Shown here: piece after piece, positions 38,099 through 47,404 of the stretch
Layout: every line of letters starts with the position of its first letter
How positions within the stretch are numbered: position 1 is the stretch's first letter
Assembly (NCBI RefSeq): GCF_007197555.1
Contig: NZ_CP041614.1
Span: 2,162,001-2,226,000, forward strand
Origin: Shewanella psychropiezotolerans
GTDB taxonomy: Bacteria > Pseudomonadota > Gammaproteobacteria > Enterobacterales > Shewanellaceae
Reading direction: 5' to 3'
Length of the DNA: 64,000 bases
Program-made: the position numbers and the translations under genes
Notes under the pieces: generated by a model
Told to the model about the DNA's origin: nothing
Seen by the model: only the letters and a program-made list of their open reading frames with translations
The model's database searches: none

Positions 38099-38810
38099 AG
38101 CCTCTGCGTATACTTGTTTAGATAATAAGGCTTTAATCGTTGAACAATACGCACCGCTTGTAAAAAAAATAGCTCACCATTTACTCGCTCGTTTACCTGC
38201 ATCGGTGCAACTAGACGATTTACTACAAGCAGGCATGATGGGGCTACTCGAAGCTTCATCGAAGTTTGACGATAACAAAGGGGCTAAATTTGAGACTTTT
38301 GCGGGTATTCGAATCCGTGGGTCTATGCTAGATGAGATACGTCGTGGGGATTGGGTGCCGAGATCTGTGCATCGAAACCAGAGACGAGTCGCTCAGGTTA
38401 TCGATGAGCTTGAACAGGAACTTGGCAGAGATGCTAAAGATGACGAGATAGCTCGAAGACTGGACATGACCTTAGATGAATATCATCATATTTTAAATGA
38501 TGTTTCAGTAGGGAAAATAATTGGCATTGAAGATTTAGGCGTTTCGGTCGATGTTATTAGTCACGATGATGGGGTTAAGGACGATACCTATGAAGCGATT
38601 GCAGAAGATGAATTTCATTCTGCACTAGTAGCAGCAATTAAGTTATTACCTGAAAGAGATGGACTGGTTTTGTCGCTTTATTACGATGAAGCTTTAAATT
38701 TAAAAGAGATTGGGGCCATTCTAGAGGTTAGTGAGTCACGGGTTAGCCAGATATTAAGTCAGGCAATGCTCAGACTAAAAGCTAAACTTAAGCATTGGAC
38801 AAAAAAATAA
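38091..38810 (+). CDS. fliA: Flagellar sigma factor FliA (sigma-28)
   Basis: Sigma-28 factor, 239 residues. Region 2 shows LDDLLQAGMMGLLEASSKFD and FETFAGIRIRGSMLDEIRRGDWVPRS; region 4 shows LNLKEIGAILEVSESRVSQILSQAMLRLK. It reads late genes such as flagellin 2. The start is GTG at 38091 after AAGAGG and overlaps flhG. No flgM gene is in the window. Confidence 0.97.
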   Translation: MSKASAYTCLDNKALIVEQYAPLVKKIAHHLLARLPASVQLDDLLQAGMMGLLEASSKFDDNKGAKFETFAGIRIRGSMLDEIRRGDWVPRSVHRNQRRVAQVIDELEQELGRDAKDDEIARRLDMTLDEYHHILNDVSVGKIIGIEDLGVSVDVISHDDGVKDDTYEAIAEDEFHSALVAAIKLLPERDGLVLSLYYDEALNLKEIGAILEVSESRVSQILSQAMLRLKAKLKHWTKK

Positions 38811-38851
38811 CGATTACATGAGCAATAATTAAGAGCTCCGCGGAGGAAACT

Positions 38852-39235
38852 TTGGACAAGAATATGAAGATTCTCGTTGTTGATGATTTCTCAACAATGA
38901 GACGTATCATCAAGAACTTGTTAAGAGACTTGGGTTTTAACAATACTCAAGAAGCAGATGACGGTTCGACAGCACTACCTATGTTACAGAAAGGCGATTT
39001 TGACTTTGTTGTGACCGATTGGAATATGCCTGGTATGCAAGGAATCGATCTTTTAAAAGCGATTCGTGCAGATGATGAATTGAAAAATATCCCTGTATTG
39101 ATGGTAACTGCAGAGGCTAAGAGGGAACAGATCATCGCCGCGGCTCAGGCCGGGGTTAATGGTTATGTTGTTAAGCCCTTTACGGCAGCGACATTGAAAG
39201 AGAAGTTAGACAAAATCTTTGAACGACTCGGCTAA
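38852..39235 (+). CDS. cheY: Chemotaxis response regulator CheY
   Basis: Single receiver domain, 127 residues. Asp12, the phosphorylated Asp56 (in [11 protein letters not shown]), Thr86 and Lys108 form the usual active site. It binds FliM when phosphorylated. The start is TTG with a perfect GGAGG 5 bases upstream. It opens the chemotaxis gene set only 41 bp after fliA. Confidence 0.96.
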   Translation: MDKNMKILVVDDFSTMRRIIKNLLRDLGFNNTQEADDGSTALPMLQKGDFDFVVTDWNMPGMQGIDLLKAIRADDELKNIPVLMVTAEAKREQIIAAAQAGVNGYVVKPFTAATLKEKLDKIFERLG

Positions 39236-39248
39236 CCAAGGTTGTGAT

Positions 39249-39986
39249 ATGCAGGTGAATACTTCAGGGCTCATTTCGTTAGAGCAGGCAAATAAGCTTG
39301 TAGACTTGCTGACTCAAGGCGAGCAGTCGCTCGCTGACGATTTAATCAGAGATATTGCTGCGCCTATTCAAAAGGAACTGTTTGACGAGGTAGGAAGGCT
39401 CACGCGTCAGCTTCATAGCGCGATCGTCGATTTTCAGGTTGACGATCGACTGGTTGAGCTAACCAGTACAGAGATTCCGGATGCTAAAGAGCGGTTAAAT
39501 TATGTCATAGATATGACTGAGCAAGCCGCGAATAAAACCATGGATGCCGTTGAAGAATGCCTGCCTTTAGCTAATGCACTCACGACCAATATCCAATCGG
39601 TTAAACCTGCTTGGGATCGTCTTATGAGACGTGAAATTGAGCTGAGCGAATTTAAAACCTTGTGTCACGACGTTCAACAATTTGTCGAGCGCAGTGAATT
39701 AGATTCGATCCGTTTGAAAGATCTGTTAAACCAAATCTTACTTGCCCAAGATTTTCAGGATTTAACCGGGCAGATGATAAAAAGGGTTATCGATCTCGTC
39801 CGTGAAGTAGAAAATAATTTAGTCTCGATGCTGACGGTATTCGGTGAACAACCCGTCAGTGAAAATCCGACAATCATCGACAGCAGTGTCGAGGCCGAAG
39901 GGCCAATCATGAACGCTGAACAACGTGACGATGTCGTCACAGGTCAAGATGAAGTTGATGATCTGCTGTCGAGTTTGGGTTTTTAA
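39249..39986 (+). CDS. cheZ: Chemotaxis protein phosphatase CheZ
   Basis: CheY-P phosphatase, 245 residues from the ATG at 39249, which has AAGG 7 bases upstream. An upstream in-frame TTG at 39219 overlaps cheY and is less likely. The long four-helix part contains the active-site motif LAQDFQDLTGQMIKRVIDLV. The last residues, VDDLLSSLGF, form the CheY-binding peptide seen in enteric CheZ. Confidence 0.95.
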   Translation: MQVNTSGLISLEQANKLVDLLTQGEQSLADDLIRDIAAPIQKELFDEVGRLTRQLHSAIVDFQVDDRLVELTSTEIPDAKERLNYVIDMTEQAANKTMDAVEECLPLANALTTNIQSVKPAWDRLMRREIELSEFKTLCHDVQQFVERSELDSIRLKDLLNQILLAQDFQDLTGQMIKRVIDLVREVENNLVSMLTVFGEQPVSENPTIIDSSVEAEGPIMNAEQRDDVVTGQDEVDDLLSSLGF

Positions 39987-40001
39987 TTAGGAGCCATATT
40001 A

Positions 40002-42158
40002 ATGTCATTCGATGTTGATGAAGAGATACTGCAAGACTTTTTGATCGAAGCCGGTGAGATTTTAGAGCTTTTATCTGAACAGTTAGTCACGTTAGAAAAT
40101 AACCCCGATGACTCGGAGTTGCTTAATGCAATTTTTCGAGGCTTTCACACTGTCAAAGGTGGAGCGGGATTTCTTAGCTTGTCTCCAATGGTCGATGTTT
40201 GCCATGAAGCTGAAAACACCTTCGATCTGCTGAGAACCGGCAAACGAGAAGTTTCTGCCGAATTGATGGATATTATTCTACAGGCGGTTGATGCCATCAA
40301 CGCTATGTTTGTGCAGACGAAGGCTGGACAGCAGCAAGAGCCTGTAGATGCGACTTTGTTGGCTAATTTGAAATCACTGAGCTCAAGTACTCCACTTCCT
40401 ACTGCCGCCGCGCCCAGTGACGCGTCAATTGAACTATTTGATGAGACGCCACTCGCGGATGATTCAGGTATAGAATTGTTTGATTCCGCTCCTCAGCAGA
40501 CAACGAGTATTGCTGGCGAAGGTGGGATAGATGAAATCAATGATGATGAGTTTGAGGCGCTGCTCGATGCGTTACATGGTGGTAAAAGCCCATCTGCAAC
40601 TAAGCAAGCTGAAGTTAGCGTGCCAGCACCGAGCCAATCCGATGACATTACAGATGATGAGTTCGAATCTTTACTCGATGAATTACATGGATCGGGTAAA
40701 ATTGAGAAGAAAGCATCGAGCGCGAGTGTTGTTGATGCCACCCCAGCTGTAGATTCTGATGATATCTCTGATGACGAATTTGAAAAGCTACTCGATGAAC
40801 TTCATGGCGCGGGTGGCGGACCCAATGTAGGAGGTGCGGCTCCAACACCAGCTGACAAAAAATCTATGCCAGTGGCTAAGCCAGCGGCTCCTGCAGCCAA
40901 TCCTGTTGCTGCCAAAGCCGCACCCAAACCCGCTGTGCCAGAGAAAAAAGCGGTCGCTAAGTCAGCGCCAGCCAATATGCCTCAGGCTGAAACAACCGTA
41001 CGTGTAGATACTGCCAGACTCGATCAGATCATGAATATGGTTGGCGAACTCGTATTGGTACGTAATCGTTTACTGAGCTTAGGTGTTTCCCGTGATGATG
41101 AAGAGATGTCAAAAGCGTTAGCTAACCTTGACTTGGTTACGGCGGATCTGCAGGGCGCGGTGATGAAGACCCGCATGCAGCCGATCAAGAAGGTCTTTGG
41201 TCGCTTCCCGCGCGTTGTGAGAGATCTTGCCCGTAGTTTGAACAAAGATATTACTCTCACCATGATAGGTGAAGACACAGATTTAGATAAGAATTTAGTC
41301 GAGGCTTTAGCCGATCCTCTGGTTCACTTAGTGAGAAACTCAGTGGACCATGGTATCGAGATGCCAGCTGAACGTGAGGCAAGTGGTAAATCCAGAACTG
41401 GTACGATAACACTCTCGGCGAGCCAAGAGGGCGACCATATCCTGCTTAAAATTGAGGATGATGGTGCCGGTATGGATCCTAAAATGCTCAAAGAAATCGC
41501 CATAACTCGCGGCGTACTCGATGAGGAAGGGGCTGCCAGGATGTCCGATCAAGAGGCTTATAACCTCATCTTCGCCCCTGGGTTCTCCACTAAAGTCGAG
41601 ATTTCTGATATTTCCGGCCGTGGTGTCGGTATGGACGTAGTTAAAACCCGTATTGCTCAGCTGAACGGGACTATTCATATCGATTCTTTAAAAGGTAAAG
41701 GGACAGTATTAGAGATCAAGGTTCCCTTAACCTTAGCCATCATGCCGACCTTGATGGTAGAAGTCGCCACTCAAGTGTTCGCCTTACCACTGTCGAGTGT
41801 CAGTGAGATATTCCATCTCGATTTGACTAAGACCAATATCGTCGATGGCCAATTGACTGTGATTGTACGACAGAAGGCGGTGCCCCTCTTTTATCTAGAG
41901 CATTGGTTGAGTCGAGTGCCGTCTAATTTGAAGCACGGTGATAAGGCCAATGGTCATGTGGTTATCGTCCAGTTAGGCACCAAACAGATAGGTTTCGTTG
42001 TGGATTCATTAATTGGCCAAGAAGAAGTCGTTATCAAGCCTCTTGGTACCATGTTGCATGGTACTCCTGGTATGGCTGGGGCTACCATCACATCAGATGG
42101 TGGTATTGCATTGATCTTAGATGTACCTGGCTTACTTAAGCATTACGCAAAAAAATAA
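40002..42158 (+). CDS. cheA: Chemotaxis histidine kinase CheA with three DDEFE-LLD-LHG repeats
   Basis: Kinase of 718 residues. The P1 domain has the phosphorylated His49 in FRGFHTVKGGAGF. Instead of an obvious P2 domain there is a linker with two IELFD motifs (about 143-164) and three repeats of the form DDEFExLLDxLHG (from residues 181, 218 and 257). An Ala/Pro/Lys-rich segment follows. The dimerisation domain starts near 345, the ATPase domain carries HLVRNSVDHGIE and DDGAGMD, and a CheW-like domain ends the protein. The linker may hold docking sites for CheY/CheB or for ParP. The latter would resemble the localisation segment known in Vibrio CheA. Confidence 0.95.
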   Translation: MSFDVDEEILQDFLIEAGEILELLSEQLVTLENNPDDSELLNAIFRGFHTVKGGAGFLSLSPMVDVCHEAENTFDLLRTGKREVSAELMDIILQAVDAINAMFVQTKAGQQQEPVDATLLANLKSLSSSTPLPTAAAPSDASIELFDETPLADDSGIELFDSAPQQTTSIAGEGGIDEINDDEFEALLDALHGGKSPSATKQAEVSVPAPSQSDDITDDEFESLLDELHGSGKIEKKASSASVVDATPAVDSDDISDDEFEKLLDELHGAGGGPNVGGAAPTPADKKSMPVAKPAAPAANPVAAKAAPKPAVPEKKAVAKSAPANMPQAETTVRVDTARLDQIMNMVGELVLVRNRLLSLGVSRDDEEMSKALANLDLVTADLQGAVMKTRMQPIKKVFGRFPRVVRDLARSLNKDITLTMIGEDTDLDKNLVEALADPLVHLVRNSVDHGIEMPAEREASGKSRTGTITLSASQEGDHILLKIEDDGAGMDPKMLKEIAITRGVLDEEGAARMSDQEAYNLIFAPGFSTKVEISDISGRGVGMDVVKTRIAQLNGTIHIDSLKGKGTVLEIKVPLTLAIMPTLMVEVATQVFALPLSSVSEIFHLDLTKTNIVDGQLTVIVRQKAVPLFYLEHWLSRVPSNLKHGDKANGHVVIVQLGTKQIGFVVDSLIGQEEVVIKPLGTMLHGTPGMAGATITSDGGIALILDVPGLLKHYAKK

Positions 42159-42184
42159 ATAAAATAAGCAGTATAGGAATTTGA

Positions 42185-43306
42185 ATGGGCATTAAAGTTC
42201 TCATAGTCGACGATTCTAGTTTTTTTCGTCGAAGAGTCAGTGAAATAGTGACTAAAGATCCTGATTTAGAGGTGATAGGTACCGCTGTGAACGGAGCAGA
42301 TGCCGTTAAGTTAGCAGCAGAGCTTAAGCCACAAGTCATCACTATGGATATCGAGATGCCCGTCATGGATGGCATCACCGCAGTGCGTGAGATTATGGCC
42401 AAGACACCAACGCCAATCTTGATGTTTTCATCGTTGACCCATGATGGTGCGAAAGCGACACTCGATGCCCTAGAAGCCGGGGCATTAGACTTCTTGCCTA
42501 AACGTTTCGAAGATATTGCCACCAATAAAGACGATGCGATTTTATTGCTGCAGCAACGCATAAAAACCTTAGGTCGTCGGCGCATATACAGGCCGATAGC
42601 GCGGCCAAGTACACCGAGTTCTCCTAGCACAAAAGCTAAATTGACTAGCGGTTTATCTACATCTGTGCGTGGCGTCAAAGAGACAGCCACTAGCCCAAGG
42701 ACTGCCAGTCTAGTGCGGGCCTCGGGTAAAAAATATAAACTGTTACTGATAGGTACCTCGACAGGGGGCCCAGTTGCTTTACAGAAAATCTTAACTAAAT
42801 TACCTGCTAACTACCCTCACCCCATCTTGCTAATTCAGCATATGCCAGCGGCATTTACCCCGGCATTTGCCAGTAGGCTGAACGGATTATGCAAGATTGA
42901 CGTCAAAGAAGCGCAATCGGGAGATCAGCTGAAACCTGGTACGGCTTATCTCGCGCCTGGCGGCATGCAGATGATGTTAGAAAGAGGTGGCGCTTATGGC
43001 AGGCTTAAAGTGCTCGCCGGCAGCGCCGATATGAATTATAAGCCGAGTGTCGATATTACTTTTGCTTCTGCATCAAAAATTGCCGGGCGAGATACCTTAG
43101 CCGTGGTGTTAACTGGCATGGGAGCCGATGGCAGAGAAGGTGCACGCATGCTCAAGAGCGCAGGTGCAACAATCTGGGCTCAAGATGAGGCTAGTTGTGT
43201 GGTTTATGGCATGCCACAAGCGGTTGCTGCGGCTGGGCTGTCGACATTGTCGATAGGCTTAGAGGATATGGCTGATTCGATAATTCGAGAGTCAGGTAAT
43301 GGCTAA
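42185..43306 (+). CDS. cheB: Chemotaxis methylesterase CheB
   Basis: Receiver-methylesterase of 373 residues. The receiver phospho-acceptor is Asp55 ([13 protein letters not shown]). The catalytic triad of the C-terminal domain is Ser192 (IGTSTGGP), His219 (LIQHMP) and Asp315 (TGMGADG). A basic Ser/Pro/Thr-rich linker (about 130-180) is longer than usual. It removes methyl groups from chemoreceptors. Its end overlaps the next gene by 8 bp. Confidence 0.96.
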   Translation: MGIKVLIVDDSSFFRRRVSEIVTKDPDLEVIGTAVNGADAVKLAAELKPQVITMDIEMPVMDGITAVREIMAKTPTPILMFSSLTHDGAKATLDALEAGALDFLPKRFEDIATNKDDAILLLQQRIKTLGRRRIYRPIARPSTPSSPSTKAKLTSGLSTSVRGVKETATSPRTASLVRASGKKYKLLLIGTSTGGPVALQKILTKLPANYPHPILLIQHMPAAFTPAFASRLNGLCKIDVKEAQSGDQLKPGTAYLAPGGMQMMLERGGAYGRLKVLAGSADMNYKPSVDITFASASKIAGRDTLAVVLTGMGADGREGARMLKSAGATIWAQDEASCVVYGMPQAVAAAGLSTLSIGLEDMADSIIRESGNG

Positions 43307-43940
43307 GTCGCAGAGGAAGCTAAGCACCTCCTCTTTGCTGATCATTTTTTTGCTTACACTCGCTGTATTTGTTTCAAGCTCTCTTTATCTTGATATTCGT
43401 CATAAGAATGAACTTTTACTGTTAGAAGTTGAGCGATTACAACAAAGCCAGGTGTTACTTATGGTACCCGATGAGCAAGCTCAAGCCCTTGCTACTTGGA
43501 TGGCACAGCACCCGGAAGCGACTCAGGCATTACTGTCTCAGGTCAAGCAAGGTGAAAAGGTGACATTGGAAGTGGGTCCCGGCGTTAACAGCACTGAAGC
43601 TCAAGCGGACAGTCCTGTTGCCTCTCAACGAGTGTTAGCTGATGAGGACAATACTCAGTTTTCAGTACCCAAATCTTTGGAACAAGTGCCTTTGGCGCAG
43701 AGTCCTTCTGGACTAAGAGCCAAATCGAGTGATGGAACTCACAAGCAGCCACCCGAGCAAGTCGAACAAGCTATTAGTTTGATCGCGAATGATTTAAGCT
43801 TAGATGACTTCGGTGAGACGTTATCGAATGCTGCCGACACCTTGCCTAAGGGGGCGACACTTTCAGTCGATGAAGATGGCGTAAAGGTTATCAGCTTACC
43901 TCATGGCGGAATTAGAGTGACGACGCGAGAGAATAATTAG
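43299..43940 (+). CDS. Membrane-anchored protein of unknown function in the chemotaxis operon
   Basis: Protein of 213 residues that I do not recognise as a named family. A basic N-terminus is followed by one transmembrane helix at about 12-31 ([20 protein letters not shown]) and a short coiled-coil-like stretch ([16 protein letters not shown]). The remainder is probably periplasmic and polar. The C-terminus ([25 protein letters not shown]) could form a small beta structure. It is translationally coupled to cheB and precedes parC, so a role linked to the polar chemotaxis array is possible but unproven. Confidence 0.8.
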   Translation: MAKSQRKLSTSSLLIIFLLTLAVFVSSSLYLDIRHKNELLLLEVERLQQSQVLLMVPDEQAQALATWMAQHPEATQALLSQVKQGEKVTLEVGPGVNSTEAQADSPVASQRVLADEDNTQFSVPKSLEQVPLAQSPSGLRAKSSDGTHKQPPEQVEQAISLIANDLSLDDFGETLSNAADTLPKGATLSVDEDGVKVISLPHGGIRVTTRENN

Positions 43941-43973
43941 AATGTCGTTATCAGTAAATGTTAGGGGATTTTA

Positions 43974-44765
43974 TTGAAAGTCTGGACAATCGCGAACCAA
44001 AAGGGTGGGGTCGGTAAAACGACTACGGTTGCCAGTCTGGCCGGTTCTCTCGCCAAACGTGGCCAACGTGTACTGATGATAGATACCGATCCTCATGCTT
44101 CACTGGGTTATTATCTGGGTATCGATTCTGAGGAAGTACCCGGCTCTCTCTATAATGTGTTTTTAGCCCACAAGGAGTTAAGTGCAGAGTTAGTAAAGCA
44201 ACATATTATTTCCACAGCCGTAGATGGGATCGATCTTCTCCCATCGACCATGGCGCTAGCGACAATAGACCGCTCCCTCGGACATCAGGAAGGTATGGGG
44301 CTCATCTTAAAGAAAACCTTAGATTTGGTAAAAGATGATTATGACATCGCCTTGATCGATTGCCCGCCTGTATTAGGGGTGTTAATGGTCAATGCGCTCG
44401 CGGCAAGTGAGCATATTATTGTCCCGGTACAGACTGAGTTCCTTGCGATTAAGGGACTCGACCGCATGATAAAAACCATGATCTTGATGGGACGTTCTAA
44501 GAAGACCAAATACAGTTTTACCGTAGTTCCGACCATGTACGATAGGCGTACCAGAGCCTCTTCTTCAGCGCTTAAACATTTAGGAGAAGAGTATGGTGAA
44601 CACTTATGGCCGGATGTTATTCCAATAGATACTAAATTTAGGGATGCCAGTTTGGCCCATCTTCCTGCTTCACATTATGCTGTCCATAGTCGTGGCGTAA
44701 AAGCATACGAAAGGTTACTAGACTATCTGCTTGTTGGGGCGTTATCTCATGTCAAGCTTAGTTGA
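43974..44765 (+). CDS. parC: ParA-like ATPase of chemotaxis arrays (ParC)
   Basis: ParA/Soj-family ATPase, 263 residues, with deviant Walker A KGGVGKTT (residues 10-17) and the switch region LIDCPPVLG. In Vibrio, a ParA-like ATPase encoded in the che operon, called ParC, places chemotaxis arrays at the pole. Position between cheB and cheW and the adjacent parP-like gene fit that role. No parB gene is nearby, so chromosome partition is unlikely. The start is TTG. The symbol is by analogy with Vibrio, not topoisomerase IV. Confidence 0.88.
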   Translation: MKVWTIANQKGGVGKTTTVASLAGSLAKRGQRVLMIDTDPHASLGYYLGIDSEEVPGSLYNVFLAHKELSAELVKQHIISTAVDGIDLLPSTMALATIDRSLGHQEGMGLILKKTLDLVKDDYDIALIDCPPVLGVLMVNALAASEHIIVPVQTEFLAIKGLDRMIKTMILMGRSKKTKYSFTVVPTMYDRRTRASSSALKHLGEEYGEHLWPDVIPIDTKFRDASLAHLPASHYAVHSRGVKAYERLLDYLLVGALSHVKLS

Positions 44766-45738
44766 TGAAGCCGTATTCGATTACTTTAATATTTTGCTCA
44801 CAGAAGTTGAAGAGCAAACTGAAGCTGAGCGTGATCAAGGAGCCGTTGCAAAACTGACCTCTAATGAAGCTAAAGCTAAGATCGCTTCAGTTGCTTCTAA
44901 CCAAGGTAGAGTAAATAGCAGAGAAACAATCGTACTTGGTAAAGAGCGAATAAGTCATCTTCGTCAAGAAGAGATATTTCCTAGTAAAGCTAAGGTTGCC
45001 GAGCTCAGTCCTGCAGTTTCAATATTGACTCAACCTAAGCTGAAAGAGATTGAGCCTCAGCTAGATAAACAGGCCTTGGAGCAGTTACTGGCACCCGTCT
45101 TTAAGACTAAAGTTGAAGTACCTGCTGAAGTAAAAGTTAAAGTACAAATTGAAGCTAAAGCCAAAGTTAAAACACAGGTTGAAGCCAAAGCTAAAATTCA
45201 GCCTCAAATTATACAAGAAGTAGAGATTCAGCAGCTGGTTGCCGTGACTCCGCCAAAAGTCACAAAAGATCTGCTGGAAACCCTCGATGATGAGTTTCAG
45301 GTACTATTCTTTAAGGTAGCTGGATTAACTTTAGCCGTGCCCTTGGTTAGCTTAGGTGGGATTGTTAAGTTAGAGCGAGTTAATCACATCATGGGTCGAC
45401 CCGATTGGTATAAAGGTGTGCAAGCTCACAGGGGATCACAGTTAAATGTCGTCGATACTTGTGCTTGGGTTATGCCGGAAAAGTATGATAGTGCATTAGC
45501 TGAAACCGTAAATTATCAATATGTTGTATTATTAGAAGATAGTAACTGGGGATTGACTTGTGAATCATTGGTCAATGCAGTAAAAATTAAGAAATCAGCG
45601 GTCAATTGGCGAAGTAATGCGGGTAAGCGTCCTTGGTTAGCTGGAGTGGTAAGAGAGCAGATGTGTGGCATTTTACATGTACATGCACTGATAGAGTTAT
45701 TAAATTCAGGTTTAAGTAGTCAAGACCCTGTTGGTTGA
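44749..45738 (+). CDS. parP: CheW-like array-localisation protein ParP
   Basis: Protein of 329 residues. The N-terminal half is a Lys/Glu/Val-rich linker with imperfect repeats (KVQIEAKAKVKTQVEAKAK). The C-terminal half (about 180-320) is a CheW-like domain (FQVLFFKVAGLTLAVPLVSLGGIVKLERVNHIMGRPDWYKGVQAHRG). This architecture matches ParP, which tethers CheA to ParC at the pole. I use the ATG at 44749 with GGGGC 8 bases upstream. It overlaps parC by 17 bp. Confidence 0.87.
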   Translation: MSSLVDEAVFDYFNILLTEVEEQTEAERDQGAVAKLTSNEAKAKIASVASNQGRVNSRETIVLGKERISHLRQEEIFPSKAKVAELSPAVSILTQPKLKEIEPQLDKQALEQLLAPVFKTKVEVPAEVKVKVQIEAKAKVKTQVEAKAKIQPQIIQEVEIQQLVAVTPPKVTKDLLETLDDEFQVLFFKVAGLTLAVPLVSLGGIVKLERVNHIMGRPDWYKGVQAHRGSQLNVVDTCAWVMPEKYDSALAETVNYQYVVLLEDSNWGLTCESLVNAVKIKKSAVNWRSNAGKRPWLAGVVREQMCGILHVHALIELLNSGLSSQDPVG

Positions 45739-45745
45739 GGTAGAT

Positions 45746-46237
45746 ATGTCAGACGCAAATAATGTAGCAGTAGCAGTAAATAAAGATGACGAAGTGTTGC
45801 AGTGGGTAACCTTTAGACTCGATAACGAGACATACGGTATCAATGTGATGCAGGTTCAGGAAGTGTTGAGATATACCGAGATTGCGCCTGTGCCAGGGGC
45901 TCCTCATTATGTACTTGGTATTATCAACCTTAGAGGTAATGTCGTCACAGTGATCGACACACGTTCACGTTTTGGATTGGCTTCGTCCGATGTTGATGAT
46001 TCGACCCGAATCGTGATCATCGAAGCCGAGAAGCAAGTGATAGGTATTTTAGTAGACAGTGTGGCTGAAGTGGTTTATTTACGCGCTTCTGAAATTGATA
46101 GTGCTCCGAATGTCGGTACCGAAGAGAGTGCTAAATTTATCCAAGGTGTGAGTAACCGAGAAAATGAACTACTCATCTTGGTTGATCTTGACAAACTTTT
46201 ATCAGATGAAGAATGGATGGAAGTGTCACAAGTTTAA
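45746..46237 (+). CDS. cheW: Chemotaxis coupling protein CheW
   Basis: Adaptor linking receptors to CheA, 163 residues from the ATG at 45746, which has GAGG 5 bases upstream. A TTG at 45731 would overlap parP. The CheW core is clear: WVTFRLDNETYGINVMQVQEVLRYTEI, then YVLGIINLRGNVVTVIDTRSRFGL. It is followed by a perfect 10-bp stem-loop. Confidence 0.96.
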   Translation: MSDANNVAVAVNKDDEVLQWVTFRLDNETYGINVMQVQEVLRYTEIAPVPGAPHYVLGIINLRGNVVTVIDTRSRFGLASSDVDDSTRIVIIEAEKQVIGILVDSVAEVVYLRASEIDSAPNVGTEESAKFIQGVSNRENELLILVDLDKLLSDEEWMEVSQV

Positions 46238-46247
46238 TGTCTATTGA

Positions 46248-46280
46248 ATTCCCAATGTCTGGTTAGTAGGCATTGGGAAT
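46248..46280 (+). promoter_or_regulatory. Stem-loop between cheW and the DUF2802 gene
   Basis: ATTCCCAATG pairs perfectly with CATTGGGAAT across a 13-base loop, starting 11 bases after the cheW stop. No T-run follows, so it may attenuate or protect the message rather than end it. Confidence 0.55.
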
Positions 46281-46306
46281 ACCTACCCTATTTAAGAGTC
46301 TCATTC

Positions 46307-46711
46307 ATGATCAGTGATGGAATTTTAATCGCAGCTTTAGTATACGTGATTGCTTGTCTTGGCCTTGTCTTGTATCAACAGAAGCAAACGAGTAAGTTGC
46401 GTGTGAAAGTTGAAGCCTTGACCTTGCTAATAAAAGAAAGTGATCGTCAGCGTGAAACCGTCAAACGTGAATTACAAGAGTTAAGAAGTGGCACAATAGG
46501 TGTTGGGCGTCGGATGTTGGAGCTTGAAAAGCGTACATCGAAGCAAGACGCCAGGCTTGATGAAGTGAATCAACAAGACCCTCAAGCAAGACTCTATTCG
46601 AGAGCGATGAAGATGGTTGATTTAGGCGCCAGCATAGATGAACTGATTCAAGAATGTGAGCTACCAAAGGCGGAAGCAGAGCTCATCATTCGGTTACATG
46701 GGAAAGGGTAG
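46307..46711 (+). CDS. DUF2802-type membrane-anchored protein
   Basis: Protein of 134 residues with an N-terminal transmembrane helix (about 5-22, GILIAALVYVIACLGLVLYQQ), a coiled coil (KVEALTLLIKESDRQRETVKRELQELRSG) and a small C-terminal helix pair (YSRAMKMVDLGASIDELIQECELPKAEAELIIRLHG). This layout matches the uncharacterised DUF2802 family, often the last gene of gammaproteobacterial che operons. I use the ATG at 46307. An upstream frame opens at 46244 but runs through the stem-loop. Confidence 0.8.
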   Translation: MISDGILIAALVYVIACLGLVLYQQKQTSKLRVKVEALTLLIKESDRQRETVKRELQELRSGTIGVGRRMLELEKRTSKQDARLDEVNQQDPQARLYSRAMKMVDLGASIDELIQECELPKAEAELIIRLHGKG

Positions 46712-46737
46712 GGCTAAGAAGACGCTCCGATTGTCAG

Positions 46738-46806
46738 TTGTAGGACCGGCTTTAGCCGGGAGAGAATAAACCCACAAGCCATCGGGGCTAAAGCACCCTC
46801 CTACAG
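46738..46806. repeat. REP pair (BIME-like) after the chemotaxis operon
   Basis: TTGTAGGACCGGCTTTAGCC at the left and an inverted copy (GGCTAAAGCACCCTCCTACA) at the right form a head-to-head REP pair. Each has a GTAGGA head followed by a GGCTTTAGCC-type palindrome. The related hairpin repeat CCAACTGGTTGGCGTCGTCT follows at 46829-46848. Confidence 0.8.
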
Positions 46807-47003
46807 AGAAGGCGAGAATCTTTTCTAGCCAACTGGTTGGCGTCGTCTTTGTATTAATATAGTCTGTGCCTTTCCAGGCTCCGCCGTCATCTTAGATTTA
46901 AATATCATCTCAGCTTTACCAGGGCATAGCCCGTCAAACAGCTTGCGAAGCTGGCGTCGTCTTTGCTGTTAAATCATCTTTGTTTTAATCCCATCTTCGC
47001 TCG
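46807..47003. repeat. Cluster of short hairpin repeats with CGTC(G/A)TCTT tails
   Basis: This gap holds several small hairpins each followed by the same tail: CCAACTGGTTGG then CGTCGTCTTTG (46829-46851), CAGCTTGCGAAGCTG then GCGTCGTCTTTGCT (46939-46967), and CCGCCGTCATCTTAG near 46881. The stems differ but the 3' tail is conserved. No gene is visible. Confidence 0.65.
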
Positions 47004-47348
47004 TCAAACCTCTTCCAGGATCTTCTGATGCATGTTGTTCCATTGCTCGGGAAATTTTCCATCCAAAGTATATGCAAAGGCGATTAATTCAGCGATTAAC
47101 AGGTATAGCTGTTTTGGGATCTCTTCACCGAGTTCCAAGCGCTGTAAAAAATCGCTCAAGTGAGCATCTTTATGGATATGTACGCCGGCTTCTTTGGCTA
47201 GTGCGATTATCTCATCGGCGACAACTCCCTTTCCCGTGGCAGTGATCACAGGAGCTTGCTGGCCGTCATAACTTAAAGCTACGGCTTCTCGTTCGGTTTT
47301 GGCTTGAGCAGCACCGTCCTCTTTGGCTTCTTCTTTATCGTCATTCAT
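47004..47348 (-). CDS. Small protein resembling the FlhB C-terminal domain
   Basis: Protein of 114 residues. From about residue 25 it aligns with the last part of FlhB: ALSYDGQQAPVITATGKG compares with AVKYDAMKSTAPYVLAKG of FlhB, and EEIPKQLYLLIAELIAFAY compares with QEIPEGLFTAVAQVLAYVF. It lacks the membrane part and the NPTH/NPEH cleavage motif. Such FlhB-like proteins are known to replace the cleaved FlhB tail in some species. It is downstream of, and probably co-transcribed with, the FliK-like gene at 47405-49555. Confidence 0.85.
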   Translation of the reverse strand: MNDDKEEAKEDGAAQAKTEREAVALSYDGQQAPVITATGKGVVADEIIALAKEAGVHIHKDAHLSDFLQRLELGEEIPKQLYLLIAELIAFAYTLDGKFPEQWNNMHQKILEEV

Positions 47349-47404
47349 TTTGCTTTCGGTTCCTATTTAACGATCTGTTTAATACCATTTTTTAAATGGG
47401 TTCA

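Noticed and set aside
43974..44765. Chromosome-partition parA (soj).
   Set aside because: It lies between cheB and cheW without parB or parS, followed by a ParP-like gene. A role in placing chemotaxis arrays fits better.
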